Below, in pieces: positions 49,063 to 58,073 of a stretch of DNA of 64,000 nucleotides. Source of the DNA: Cedecea davisae DSM 4568 (GTDB lineage Bacteria; Pseudomonadota; Gammaproteobacteria; Enterobacterales; Enterobacteriaceae); the NCBI RefSeq assembly GCF_000412335.2, contig NZ_KE161030.1:1898693-1962692 (forward strand), read 5' to 3'. A program made the translations under genes and the position numbers. The notes beneath the pieces are model-generated. The model saw only the letters and a program-made list of their open reading frames with translations. It was not told the DNA's origin and made no database searches. Position 1 is the stretch's first letter, and each line of letters opens with the position of its first letter.

Positions 49063-51498
49063 TTAAATTTTTCTAATCTCGACCAGATTGGTGTGCTGCG
49101 GGTTGCCTTTGGCCAGCGGCGAAGGACGATGCGTGGTCAGGGTGTTAATGCAGGCCCCGCGGTCGATTTTGTCGCCGCTCATATTGGCATCGTGCCAGGC
49201 GCCCTGGCCCATGGCCGCTACGCCCGGCATGATGCGAGGGGTGACTTTGGCTTCGATATACACCTCGCCGCGCCCGTTGAACACGCTGACCTTGTCTCCG
49301 CTGGTAATTCCGCGTTTCTGCGCATCTATTGGGTTGATCCAGACTTCCTGGCGTGCGGCGGCCTGGAGCACGTCAATATTGCCGTAGGTTGAATGCGTTC
49401 TGGCCTTGTAATGGAAGCCAAACAGCTGGAGAGGATAATCGCCGCGCTGAGGGTCGTCCCAGCCTTCAAAGGTAGAAGCATAAACCGGCAGCGGGCTGAT
49501 GGTTTCATCTTTTTCCAGCTCCCAGTTTCCGGCAATTTCCTCGAGCCTGCTCGAATAGATCTCAATTTTTCCGGAGGGCGTCTTGAGCGGATTGGCCGCC
49601 GGGTCTTCGCGGAATTTTTTGTAAGCCACGAAGTGGCCCGCCGGGTCTTTACGTTTATAAATACCCATTTCGCGCAGCGCCTCGTAGGACGGGAGCAACG
49701 GATCTTTGGCGAGCATTTTAGCGTACAAATGGCGCAGCCATTCGCTCTGGCTTCTTCCTTCGGTAAACGCCTGGTGAACGTCAGGGCCAAGCCGCCTTGC
49801 CACTTCGCTCATCATCCAGTAAATCGGTTTACGCTCGAACTTAGGCGCGGTGGCGGGCTGAATAAAAATCAGGTAGCCCATATTGCCCGCGTAGTCGTTG
49901 GGAATAATGTCTTCCTGTTCCACCGTCATCAGGTCCGGCAGCAGGATATCGGCGTACTTCGCCGAAGAGGTCATAAAGTTTTCGATAACCACAATCATTT
50001 CGCACTGCTTGTCGTCCTGCAGAATATCGTGGGTTTTATTGATGTCGGAGTGCTGGTTGATGATGGTATTCCCGGCATAGTTCCAGATGAACTTTATCGG
50101 CACGTCCAGCTTATCTTTGCCGCGCACGCCGTCGCGTTTGGCGGTCATTTCCGGGCCACGAACAATAGCGTCCGTCCAGCTGAAGCAGGAAATCTGCGTT
50201 TTCACCGGGTTTTCCAGCACCGGCATACGCTCAATGGTGATGGTGTAGGTGGACTCACGGGCGCCGCTGTTGCCGCCGTTAATCCCGATGTTGCCGGTCA
50301 AAATCGGCAGCATGGCAATCGCGCGGGAGGTCAGTTCGCCGTTCGCCTGGCGCTGCGGGCCCCAGCCCTGAGCAATATAGGCTGGTTTAGCGCTGCCTAT
50401 TTCACGAGCCAGTTTGATTATCTTGTCGGCAGGGATGCCGGTAATCGTGGCTGCCCACTGCGGCGTTTTTTCAACGCCGTCTTCGCCCTGGCCGAGAATA
50501 TACGCCTTGTAGTGCCCGTTTGCGGGCGCACCAGCGGGCAGCGTCTTCTCGTCATACCCAACGCAATATTTATCGAGGAACGGCTGGTCTACCAGATTCT
50601 CGCTGATTAAAACGTGGGCAAGCCCGGCGACGAGCGCGGCGTCGGTGCCCGGGCGGATAGGTATCCACTCGTCTTCGCGCCCGGCGGCGGTGTCGGTATA
50701 ACGCGGGTCGATGACTATCATGCGTGCATTGGAGCGTTCGCGGGCCTGCTCCAGATAATAGGTGATGCCGCCGCCGCTCATGCGGGTCTCCGCTGGATTA
50801 TTGCCGAAGAGCACGACCAGTTTGCTGTTTTCGATATCCGAGGTGCTGTTGCCGTCGTTGCTGCCGTAGGTGTATGGCATCGCGCAGGCGATTTGTGCCG
50901 TGCTGTAAGTGCCGTAATGGCTCAGGAAGCCGCCGTAGCAATTCATCAGCCGGGCAACCAGCGAGGCGTAAGGCGAGGAGCGGGTTATGTTGCCGCCGAC
51001 CACGCCGGAAGAGTAGTTGATATAGACCGCTTCGTTACCGTACTTTTCAACGGTTTTCTTCAGGCTGCCGCTGACGAGGTTAAGCGCCTCATCCCAACTG
51101 ATGCGCTCGAACTTCCCTTCGCCGCGCTTGCCCACTCGCTTCATCGGGTAATTCAGGCGTTCCGGGTGGTTGATGCGACGGCGAATGGAGCGCCCGCGCA
51201 GGCAGGCGCGAACCTGATGATCGCCATAGTTATCCAGCCCGGTATTATCGGTTTCGACCCAGTAGACCTCTTCATCGCGGACGTGCAGGCGCAGCGCGCA
51301 GCGGCTGCCGCAGTTGACCGAACAGGCTCCCCAGACCACTTTATCTTCCTGGGAGACGGCACCGGCAACGGCGGCTGCGGCGCTGCGTAAAGCAAACGGC
51401 AGTGAAATACCGCCGGCGGCAAGCGCCAGGCCGCCTATAGCGGAAGATTTTACCAGGCTGCGGCGGCTAATCCCGCCCGGATTGTTGAGATTCGACAT
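49063..51498 (-). CDS. ynfE: Molybdopterin oxidoreductase catalytic subunit, YnfE/YnfF-DmsA family
   Basis: An 811-residue DMSO-reductase-family subunit exported by the Tat pathway: the twin-arginine motif is in SRRSLVKSSAIGG. A [4Fe-4S] site is suggested by CSVNCGSRCALRL and a later Cys in RACLRGRSIRR. The C-terminal molybdopterin dinucleotide-binding domain (WINPIDAQKRG...NGRGEV...) is intact. In E. coli ynfE and ynfF are duplicate copies followed by ynfG (iron-sulphur subunit) and ynfH (membrane anchor). Here there is one copy, and dmsD follows after 11 bp with no dmsB or dmsC between them. YnfE and YnfF act on selenate and other oxides. Confidence 0.9.
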   Translation of the reverse strand: MSNLNNPGGISRRSLVKSSAIGGLALAAGGISLPFALRSAAAAVAGAVSQEDKVVWGACSVNCGSRCALRLHVRDEEVYWVETDNTGLDNYGDHQVRACLRGRSIRRRINHPERLNYPMKRVGKRGEGKFERISWDEALNLVSGSLKKTVEKYGNEAVYINYSSGVVGGNITRSSPYASLVARLMNCYGGFLSHYGTYSTAQIACAMPYTYGSNDGNSTSDIENSKLVVLFGNNPAETRMSGGGITYYLEQARERSNARMIVIDPRYTDTAAGREDEWIPIRPGTDAALVAGLAHVLISENLVDQPFLDKYCVGYDEKTLPAGAPANGHYKAYILGQGEDGVEKTPQWAATITGIPADKIIKLAREIGSAKPAYIAQGWGPQRQANGELTSRAIAMLPILTGNIGINGGNSGARESTYTITIERMPVLENPVKTQISCFSWTDAIVRGPEMTAKRDGVRGKDKLDVPIKFIWNYAGNTIINQHSDINKTHDILQDDKQCEMIVVIENFMTSSAKYADILLPDLMTVEQEDIIPNDYAGNMGYLIFIQPATAPKFERKPIYWMMSEVARRLGPDVHQAFTEGRSQSEWLRHLYAKMLAKDPLLPSYEALREMGIYKRKDPAGHFVAYKKFREDPAANPLKTPSGKIEIYSSRLEEIAGNWELEKDETISPLPVYASTFEGWDDPQRGDYPLQLFGFHYKARTHSTYGNIDVLQAAARQEVWINPIDAQKRGITSGDKVSVFNGRGEVYIEAKVTPRIMPGVAAMGQGAWHDANMSGDKIDRGACINTLTTHRPSPLAKGNPQHTNLVEIRKI

Positions 51499-51714
51499 CG
51501 CTCACTCCATGACTGTTTTGTCGCGTGGAAGACGTTATTTTTTTGAATTTTTAGGGTTGATGATTGCGGTGGAGTCTCGCCGCTTAGCGGGCGAATATTC
51601 ACTCCGGCAAGAGTGTTACTTATTTAGGAGTAGAGGTTATTAACGCCAATCAAAGTTAGGGCAGTCTGCGGCGGAAATTGCGGGAAAGCAGGGCGCAGCG
51701 CGCCCCACTGGAGA

Positions 51715-51990
51715 TTACTGAGGCTCGTTTTCAGCTGCGGCGCCGCCCGCGATGCGGGTATAAACGATTTTTTGCGTGTCGTTAGCGCAGTGGCCAACAA
51801 CCTGGCCGCCGGCCTTGTCTGCCTGATCGTTCGGAACGATGGTTAGCGAAAATCCGGACTCAGGCACGCCGTTATTAATAATACGTTGCTGGATATCCGC
51901 TTTCACTCTTTCGCAGCTGCCTTGCGCGGCCAACGCCGGGGCGGCAGCGATCAGCAGTATCGTGCTTAACCAAACGGAACGTTTCATCAT
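51715..51990 (-). CDS. ynfD: DUF1161 periplasmic protein YnfD
   Basis: A 91-residue secreted protein with a signal peptide ending APALAA and a short DUF1161 domain with two cysteines (SCERVKADIQQRI and VGHCAND). Function unknown. Its position beside ynfE and ynfC matches E. coli. Confidence 0.9.
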   Translation of the reverse strand: MMKRSVWLSTILLIAAAPALAAQGSCERVKADIQQRIINNGVPESGFSLTIVPNDQADKAGGQVVGHCANDTQKIVYTRIAGGAAAENEPQ

Positions 51991-52092
51991 CTCTTCCTTA
52001 TGTTGAGGTGAACTATAAGAATAGCGCTTTTAGTGTAAAGGGTTGTATTTGCTTATATCATGTTATGACACCAAACAGGAGAGCGGCAAAAC

Positions 52093-52803
52093 GTGAAGAA
52101 AATCATTATCTCTGGCGCGCTGGTTTTCGGGCTTGTCGGATGTGACAACTCGCAGTCGCCGCAGGCGTATACGCCGGAAATGGCCAGTTTTTCTAACGAG
52201 TTCGACTTCGATCCGCTGCGCGGGCCGGTAAAGGATTTTAGCCAGACGCTGATAAACGAAAAGGGCGAAGTGGTGAAGCGGGTTAGCGGCGTGCTGTCGC
52301 AGGAAGGCTGCTTCGACAGCCTTGAGTTTCACGATCTTGAGAACAATAGCGGCGCTGCGCTGGCGCTGGATGCGAATTACTACATTGACGCCGTTAGTCA
52401 CGAAAAACGCGTGGAGTTGCAGGGGAAATGCCAGCTTGCCGGGCTGCCTAAGGTGGGCATCAGCTACGATACGGACGACAATGGTTTCGTCACGGTTGCC
52501 CGGGGTAAGGATGTCCAGGTCGACTATAAATATGACGATGAAGGCTATCCGCTGGGCAAGATATCCAAAGCCAAAGAGAGCGAGCTGGCGATTATTGCGA
52601 AGGCCGGAACCGACAAAAAGAAAAAGCTGGATTACAGCGCGGTGACTACGCTGAACGGTAAAAACATCGGGATGGCCAAGCAAAGCTGCGACTACGACAG
52701 GCATTTCAACCCGCTGTCCTGCGATCTGGATATGACCGATGAAACCGTAACGCCGCCAACCACCGTGCGTTATACGATTAAAAATACTATCGAGTATTAT
52801 TGA
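52093..52803 (+). CDS. ynfC: Lipoprotein YnfC
   Basis: A 236-residue lipoprotein of the UPF0257 family, with a lipobox in GLVGC and mostly beta-strand content after it. It matches E. coli YnfC in length and position. Function unknown. Its end is followed 50 bp later by the histidine kinase gene on the same strand. Confidence 0.9.
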   Translation: MKKIIISGALVFGLVGCDNSQSPQAYTPEMASFSNEFDFDPLRGPVKDFSQTLINEKGEVVKRVSGVLSQEGCFDSLEFHDLENNSGAALALDANYYIDAVSHEKRVELQGKCQLAGLPKVGISYDTDDNGFVTVARGKDVQVDYKYDDEGYPLGKISKAKESELAIIAKAGTDKKKKLDYSAVTTLNGKNIGMAKQSCDYDRHFNPLSCDLDMTDETVTPPTTVRYTIKNTIEYY

Positions 52804-52853
52804 TAGCGGCGCGTTTGCCGCCAAACCCACGTTTAAAAATTAAGGTTCTGCTC

Positions 52854-54270
52854 GTGGCCCAGCGGTTTGCTCTGATACTTCGTTCATTGTTGTTCTGTTG
52901 GTGCCTGGGCTTGTTGCTGGCTCCGGCGGCGCACGCGGCTGAACTTGCCGCCGGGGTGAGCCAGTTTAGCGCGGCGTTAGAAAAAGCCAGCCCTGCGGCG
53001 CAGGTGCCGCTACAGGCTCTGCAACAGCTGGATCCTGCGCTGCTAAAGCCTGAATCAATGTATCCTCAGTTTCAGGCATATTCAGTTGCCGACCTGAGCG
53101 CGCTTTATCAGTTTGATAATCGCTGCGTTTCCGGTCACTCACTTCCAGAATCGGTTTTACCTTTCGTGCAGGCGCTGTGCCAGGCAGGCAGGCCGCCCGC
53201 GTCGTGGTTTAACACGCATCCTGTTTATCCGCTCGGAGGAAGCAGCGCTTGGCACTATATTTTGCGCCATCCTGATGCGGCAGCGGCGTTGCAAAACGCT
53301 CTGCATGTCCGGGAAAGACCCGGTAGCCTGGGCGGCGTGGGAACACTTTCCGATGACAATCTTGAGGCGCTGGTCGGCGGGCAGCGCTGGCTGTTGCAAA
53401 ACGGCGAGCTGTGGCACCTTAGCCGCCAGCAATGGCAGCGCTATGAACAACCAGTCTGGCAGCCGCTGGCTAAGCAGGCCGGGCTTGAACTGGTGAGTGC
53501 GGGAGGGCGCTGTGATGTCCGCCTCGGGGCATTATGCGCCAACGCTAATGACGGGTATCGCGATGTCTGGCGCTGGTTGTTTGTTTTGTTGGCAATTTTT
53601 GCCGCCGCTGGTCTTACGTGGACGGCGCTGGCAGCGCCGCCGGTTACGCGAGCGGCAGCGTTTTATTACCCAAATGTTGACCCACGAACTGCGCACGCCG
53701 ATCGCCCAGCTTAGCAATGTTGTTGAGCATTTTCGCCGCGACTTTAACCAGCTCCCTGACCGGGCGCAGCTTAATTTTGTTGCTCTGGCAGATACATTAC
53801 AGCGCATGCGCCAGATGGCCGAAACCAGCAAGCATTATCTTATAGCGGAGCATCAGCGTGAGGCGCTGGAAGCCCCAGCCCGGGTACGGCTCAGCGAGTG
53901 GCTGGATAATCTTTGTGCAACACGGGACGGCCTGATTTACTGCCTTGAAGAAGATATGACGGTTAGCGTAGCGCTATACTGGAGCAGTCTCTGCCTGACG
54001 AATTTACTGGATAATGCCTTTTGTCACGGAGCCGCCCCCGTGCGCTTAACCGTGCGCAGAAGCAAAACGAGCCTGCTTTTCCTGGTCAGTGATGCCGGAA
54101 GTATGAGTAAAAACCCGCTGCTAAACTCGCGCCGCATGCGCTGGTCAAACAATAACCTTGGACTGGGGCTGACCATCGTCCAGCGAGTCTCCCGCCGCCT
54201 GAACGGCAGGCTAACTTTCAGCGCTTCGCCAACCACTTTTACCCTGGAGCTTCCTTGCGATGTCAGCTAA
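52854..54270 (+). pseudogene. DUF3404 sensor histidine kinase (VxrA/VbrK-like), frameshifted
   Basis: The kinase is split over two frames. Frame 1 (to 53714) carries a signal peptide ending APAAHA, a periplasmic DUF3404 domain and a TM helix (WRWLFVLLAIFAAAGL). Frame 2 carries the HisKA motif THELRTP, and HATPase boxes NLLDNA, SDAG and GLGLTIV. Switching from one to the other needs a +1 shift at about 53610-53660, in a GC-rich stretch with a GGCGCTG-G-CAGCGCC dyad (53624-53638). This could be a sequencing error or a real mutation; all domains are intact on either side. The start is GTG 52854, with AAGG upstream. DUF3404 kinases of Vibrio (VxrA/WigK, VbrK) sense cell-wall damage or beta-lactams. 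It overlaps the regulator gene by 11 bp. Confidence 0.75.
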
Positions 54271-54919
54271 TACCCCCTCGCTGTTATTAATTGAAGACGA
54301 TCCTGCGCTTGGCGAGGGGCTGTCGGCATTTTTGCGGCAGGAAGGATTTACCTGCCGCTGGCTACGCGGTTCGGAACAGGTGCCCGATTATTGGTATCTG
54401 GCGGATTTGGCTATTCTCGACCGGCAGCTTCCGGACGGCGATAGCCTGCGCCTGCTGCCCCAGTGGCTTGCCAGGAAAGCTCTGCCGGTCATCGTCCTGA
54501 CGGCAAGAGTCAGCGTAGAAGAGCGAGTGGCCGGGCTTGAAGCCGGAGCGCGGGACTACATTAGCAAACCTTTTGCTCACGTTGAGCTGCTGGCCCGCAT
54601 TCGCGCTCAGCTGCGCCCATTGGGCGAGGGCGTGCTGGTTTGCGGCGAACTTACTCTGGTTCCGGCGCGGCAGGTTGCGCGCTGGCAGCAAAATGATGTG
54701 GCGCTAACGGCAACGGAGTTTTCGCTTCTGGCGATGCTGGTGCAGATGGCCGGGCGGGTGTTCACGCGAGACGAGCTGTTAAACCAGGTCTGGGGTTACC
54801 AGAGCTTTCCTTCCACCAGAACGGTGGACACACATATTTTGCAACTGCGTCAGAAACTCCCCGGACTGCCGATCGCCAGCGTCCGCGGTATTGGCTACCG
54901 GCTGGAGCGGATGGAATGA
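54260..54919 (+). CDS. OmpR-family response regulator, VxrB/VbrR-like
   Basis: A 219-residue response regulator. The receiver domain has the acidic pair DD near residue 13, the phosphorylatable aspartate in LAILDRQLPDG (about residue 54) and the Lys in SKPF. The winged helix domain of the OmpR class ends with SVRGIGYRLER. It overlaps the kinase and the DUF2861 gene (ATGA), so the three are translationally coupled. Partner assignment is by position. Confidence 0.9.
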   Translation: MSANTPSLLLIEDDPALGEGLSAFLRQEGFTCRWLRGSEQVPDYWYLADLAILDRQLPDGDSLRLLPQWLARKALPVIVLTARVSVEERVAGLEAGARDYISKPFAHVELLARIRAQLRPLGEGVLVCGELTLVPARQVARWQQNDVALTATEFSLLAMLVQMAGRVFTRDELLNQVWGYQSFPSTRTVDTHILQLRQKLPGLPIASVRGIGYRLERME

Positions 54920-55731
54920 AATTACGCCTGATAGCCGCCTTACTCTTTCCTTTAAACCTTCAGGCCGCGCTGCCGGAAACGCCGCTGGAACCGGTTTATC
55001 ATCAGCTATTTAACCAGCGCGGTGACCTTGCCTACGGCCAGTTGACAGAGGTTTGGCCTCGGTTGAACAGCCATGCACAGCGTCAGGCGTGGGAGGCGGC
55101 GCTTAATGCCGTGGTGAGCCATCAATGCGGCAAAGATCTCCCTTCGGCGGTTCCGGCGTGGCTGGATGACATCACGCTGACGCTGATGCAGCGCGATATG
55201 CCGCTAAGCCGCATATACCGCATTACCCTCAGCGGCAATAGCCCGCGCCACGACTTGCGGGTTTCGCTGCTTCTGCCCGAAGGCAAAGAGGCACTTTCCT
55301 CGATGCGGGTAGAGTACGAACCAGAGGGGGAATTTCGCGTTGAGAGTGAGGAATTTAACCAGCCGCTTAACGAAGGCGTTTATTTACTCACCGTTTCCAG
55401 CGGCGGCCAGCAATGGCGGCAGTCTCTGGCCTTGCAGGGCATTAACGGCCTGAGCCAGGCTCAGCTTCAGGGGCATAAAATAATCCTCCATACACCGCGG
55501 GTTGCGGCTTCTTGCCCGCAGCCGTGGCTTGAGCAGTCGCTGCTTAAACGGGATGACTACAGCCAGGTATGGTGGCAGCGCAGCGACAAAATGGCGCTGG
55601 TGACCTGGCCCGCGGAGCAGGTAGAAAATTTATGGGCAACGGTTGCGGTGGTCAGCGCTGAAAACCGGGGTAGCGTAACCGTGCGCACCGAGCATCGCCT
55701 TGCCGGGCCGCTGGCAACATTACAAAACTAG
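54916..55731 (+). CDS. DUF2861 family exported protein, VxrC-like
   Basis: A 271-residue exported protein with a signal peptide (about residues 1-18, LLFPLNLQAA) and a DUF2861 domain, with many Trp and Gln in the C-terminal half. DUF2861 proteins are found downstream of DUF3404 kinase/regulator pairs in Vibrio (vxrC). Function is unknown; a periplasmic role linked to the sensor is inferred from the gene order. Its start overlaps the regulator stop by 4 bp. Confidence 0.8.
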   Translation: MKLRLIAALLFPLNLQAALPETPLEPVYHQLFNQRGDLAYGQLTEVWPRLNSHAQRQAWEAALNAVVSHQCGKDLPSAVPAWLDDITLTLMQRDMPLSRIYRITLSGNSPRHDLRVSLLLPEGKEALSSMRVEYEPEGEFRVESEEFNQPLNEGVYLLTVSSGGQQWRQSLALQGINGLSQAQLQGHKIILHTPRVAASCPQPWLEQSLLKRDDYSQVWWQRSDKMALVTWPAEQVENLWATVAVVSAENRGSVTVRTEHRLAGPLATLQN

Positions 55732-55747
55732 CGGCCGGGCCGTAATC

Positions 55748-55764
55748 CTGACATTCCTCTGACA
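55748..55764 (+). promoter_or_regulatory. Direct repeat CTGACA-N5-CTGACA before the GH5 gene
   Basis: CTGACA at 55748-55753 and again at 55759-55764, a period of 11 bp, lies 57 bp before the GH5 start. Tandem half-sites one helical turn apart are typical for OmpR-class regulators. A possible -35/-10 pair follows (TTGCTC and AATACT). Confidence 0.5.
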
Positions 55765-55820
55765 ATTGCTCTGAGTTAACCGGCAATACTGGCATCTCTT
55801 TTATTAACGGGATATTTGCC

Positions 55821-56999
55821 ATGAAATTAAAACCCCTGCTGGCCAGCCTGGCGCTGCTTTCCGCTTCGGCCTTCGCCGTCGACAATATCGCCTTCTGGAA
55901 CACGCCGCAGCACGGCGGTAACAGCTTTAATCGCCTTGCACCAACGGAAGCTTACTTTTCCGCCCTAAAAGGCTACGGCGCAAGCTGGGTGCGGCTTTCG
56001 TGGGATAAATGGCAGCCGGAACAGCGCGATTTTTTGATTGGCAATGCCGACAATTATCAGGGCCTGATGAAGCAGGATCTGCAAACGCTTAAGGATACGC
56101 TGGCCCGGGCTCACGCCGCCGGGCTGAAAGTGGTCATCACGCCGCTTTCGCTGCCCGGCATGCGCTGGTCGCAGAACAACGGTGGCCGCTTTGACGATCG
56201 ACTCTGGCAGGATAAACGCTACTGGCAGCAGAGCGCTGCTTTCTGGCGTGACCTCGCAAAAGAGCTGAAAGATAACCCGGCGGTGGGGGCCTACAACCTG
56301 GTTAATGAACCGGCACCTGAAAAGCGCGGCGGCCTGAAAGAGCACGCTTCGCCGCAAGAGATGCTGGCCTGGTATAAAGAGCATCAGGGTACGGCGCGGG
56401 ATCTGCCGGAGTTCTACCAGACTGTCATTAAAGCGATTCGCGAAGTGGACCCGAATACGCCAATTATGGTCGATAGCGGCTGGTATGCGGCGGCGGACGC
56501 CTTTAGCTACTGGCCGCACGCGCTCGCTGACAAGCGGGTGCTGTACAGCTTCCATATGTATGAACCGTACGACGCCACCAGCGCGCCTAACCTGAAACGA
56601 GCTAAGCCCTATGCTTACCCCGGCGTAGTGCCTTTTGCCGGAGGGAAGGAAAAATGGGATGCCGGGCGCGTTGCCGAGTATTTACAGCAGCCTTTCGTAT
56701 GGGCAAAACAGCGGGGCATTGAGCAAAATCGTATGGTAGCCGGGGAATTTGGCTGTATTCGCCAGCTGGACGGCTGTCGCCAATATCTTGAGGATGTGCT
56801 CACCGTGCTGGATAAAACCCAGGCCCACTGGGCGTTTTACAGCTTCCGGGAGGACGCCTGGGACGGAATGGATTACGAGTTGGGCAAAGGCAAGGTGCCC
56901 TGGTCTTACTGGCAGGCGATGGATAAACAGCAGCCGGATACTTTGCCGCGCTGTGCGACGCCTGAGTTCGAGCCGATTAGCCGCAGGTTGAGCCACTAA
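55821..56999 (+). CDS. Secreted glycoside hydrolase, GH5 cellulase-type
   Basis: A 392-residue exported enzyme: signal peptide residues about 1-19 (LLSASAFA-VD), then a (beta/alpha)8 barrel of the GH5 type. The acid/base is the glutamate of NEP in YNLVNEPAP and the nucleophile is the glutamate of VAGEFGC; the SFHMYEPYD stretch carries the conserved His/Tyr near the active site. It could act on beta-glucans or similar polysaccharide. The gene follows the VxrABC-like cluster with an 89-bp gap that holds the direct repeat, and may be its target. No carbohydrate-binding module is seen. Confidence 0.8.
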   Translation: MKLKPLLASLALLSASAFAVDNIAFWNTPQHGGNSFNRLAPTEAYFSALKGYGASWVRLSWDKWQPEQRDFLIGNADNYQGLMKQDLQTLKDTLARAHAAGLKVVITPLSLPGMRWSQNNGGRFDDRLWQDKRYWQQSAAFWRDLAKELKDNPAVGAYNLVNEPAPEKRGGLKEHASPQEMLAWYKEHQGTARDLPEFYQTVIKAIREVDPNTPIMVDSGWYAAADAFSYWPHALADKRVLYSFHMYEPYDATSAPNLKRAKPYAYPGVVPFAGGKEKWDAGRVAEYLQQPFVWAKQRGIEQNRMVAGEFGCIRQLDGCRQYLEDVLTVLDKTQAHWAFYSFREDAWDGMDYELGKGKVPWSYWQAMDKQQPDTLPRCATPEFEPISRRLSH

Positions 57000-57134
57000 C
57001 GCGGATGATTAAGTGGTTCAGGCTGAATTGAGTCAGCGACTATTCTGAATCACATTTTCTAATGCAATGATTTTTCGCCGCTTTATTTATGTTATGTTTT
57101 TCGCTGGCAAATTTAACCACGGCGGCGAGACAGG

Positions 57135-58064
57135 ATGAGCGGCAAACTCGATCAGTTTATTCAGCAGGCGGTCAGCGCGGTTCCCATTAGCGGCACCTCG
57201 CTGATTGTCTCTTTGTACGGCGATGCGCTGGCGCACCGGGGAGGAGAAATCTGGCTCGGTAGCCTGGCGGCGATGCTGGAGCCGCTCGGCTTTGGCGAAC
57301 GCTTTGTGCGGACCTCACTGTTTCGCCTGAATAAAGAAGGCTGGCTGGATGTGGAGCGGGTGGGGCGTCGGAGTTTTTATCGCCTGACGGATTTAGGCCA
57401 GCGCATGTCGCGCCGCGCCGAGTCAAAAATTTACCGTGCCGGGCAGCCCGCCTGGGACGGAAAGTGGCTGCTGCTGCTATCCGAGGGGCTGGATAAAAGC
57501 ACTCTCCAGCAGGTAAAAAAACAGCTGATCTGGCAGGGGTTTGGCGCCCTGGCTCCGAGCCTGATGGCTTCTCCTTCGCAGAGCCTGGCGGATATTCAAA
57601 GCCTGCTACATGAGGCGGGCGTGGCCGAACAGGTTATCTGCTTTGAAGCCGATTCTCCGCTGCAAACCTCCCGCGCCGCGCTAAAGTCTCGGGTGGAAGA
57701 ATGCTGGCTGCTGACCGACAAAAACGAGCGCTACGCCGAATTTATCAACTCCTTCCGCCCGCTGTTGCCGCTGCTGCGCGAGGCCGGAAGCGAAGAACTT
57801 ACGCCCCGGCGCTGCTTCCAGATCCAATTGCTGCTGATTCACTTCTACCGCCGCGTAGTGCTGAAAGATCCGCTTCTGCCGGATGAACTGCTGCCGCCGC
57901 ACTGGCTGGGGCAGAGCGCACGCCAGCTTTGTATCAATATCTACCAACGCGTTGCACCAGGCGCGCTGGCTTATGTCAGCGAACTGGGGGAAACCTCGGT
58001 TGGCTCTCTGCCGGTGCCGGGTAATGGCTATTTGCAGCGTTTTGGCGGACTCAATCACTCTTAA
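57135..58064 (+). CDS. paaX: Phenylacetate regulator PaaX
   Basis: A 309-residue repressor of phenylacetate degradation with an N-terminal winged helix (about residues 38-78; FVRTSLFRLNKEGWL) and the long PaaX C-terminal domain. It normally responds to phenylacetyl-CoA. It is 7 residues shorter than E. coli PaaX. In E. coli it follows paaABCDEFGHIJK; here the catabolic operon is not next to it and GH5 lies upstream. Confidence 0.9.
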   Translation: MSGKLDQFIQQAVSAVPISGTSLIVSLYGDALAHRGGEIWLGSLAAMLEPLGFGERFVRTSLFRLNKEGWLDVERVGRRSFYRLTDLGQRMSRRAESKIYRAGQPAWDGKWLLLLSEGLDKSTLQQVKKQLIWQGFGALAPSLMASPSQSLADIQSLLHEAGVAEQVICFEADSPLQTSRAALKSRVEECWLLTDKNERYAEFINSFRPLLPLLREAGSEELTPRRCFQIQLLLIHFYRRVVLKDPLLPDELLPPHWLGQSARQLCINIYQRVAPGALAYVSELGETSVGSLPVPGNGYLQRFGGLNHS

Positions 58065-58073
58065 GGAGCCTTT

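Noticed and set aside
51499..51714. FNR box upstream of the molybdoenzyme gene
   Set aside because: TTGATGATTG at about 51558 only matches one half of TTGAT-N4-ATCAA, so I do not call a site.
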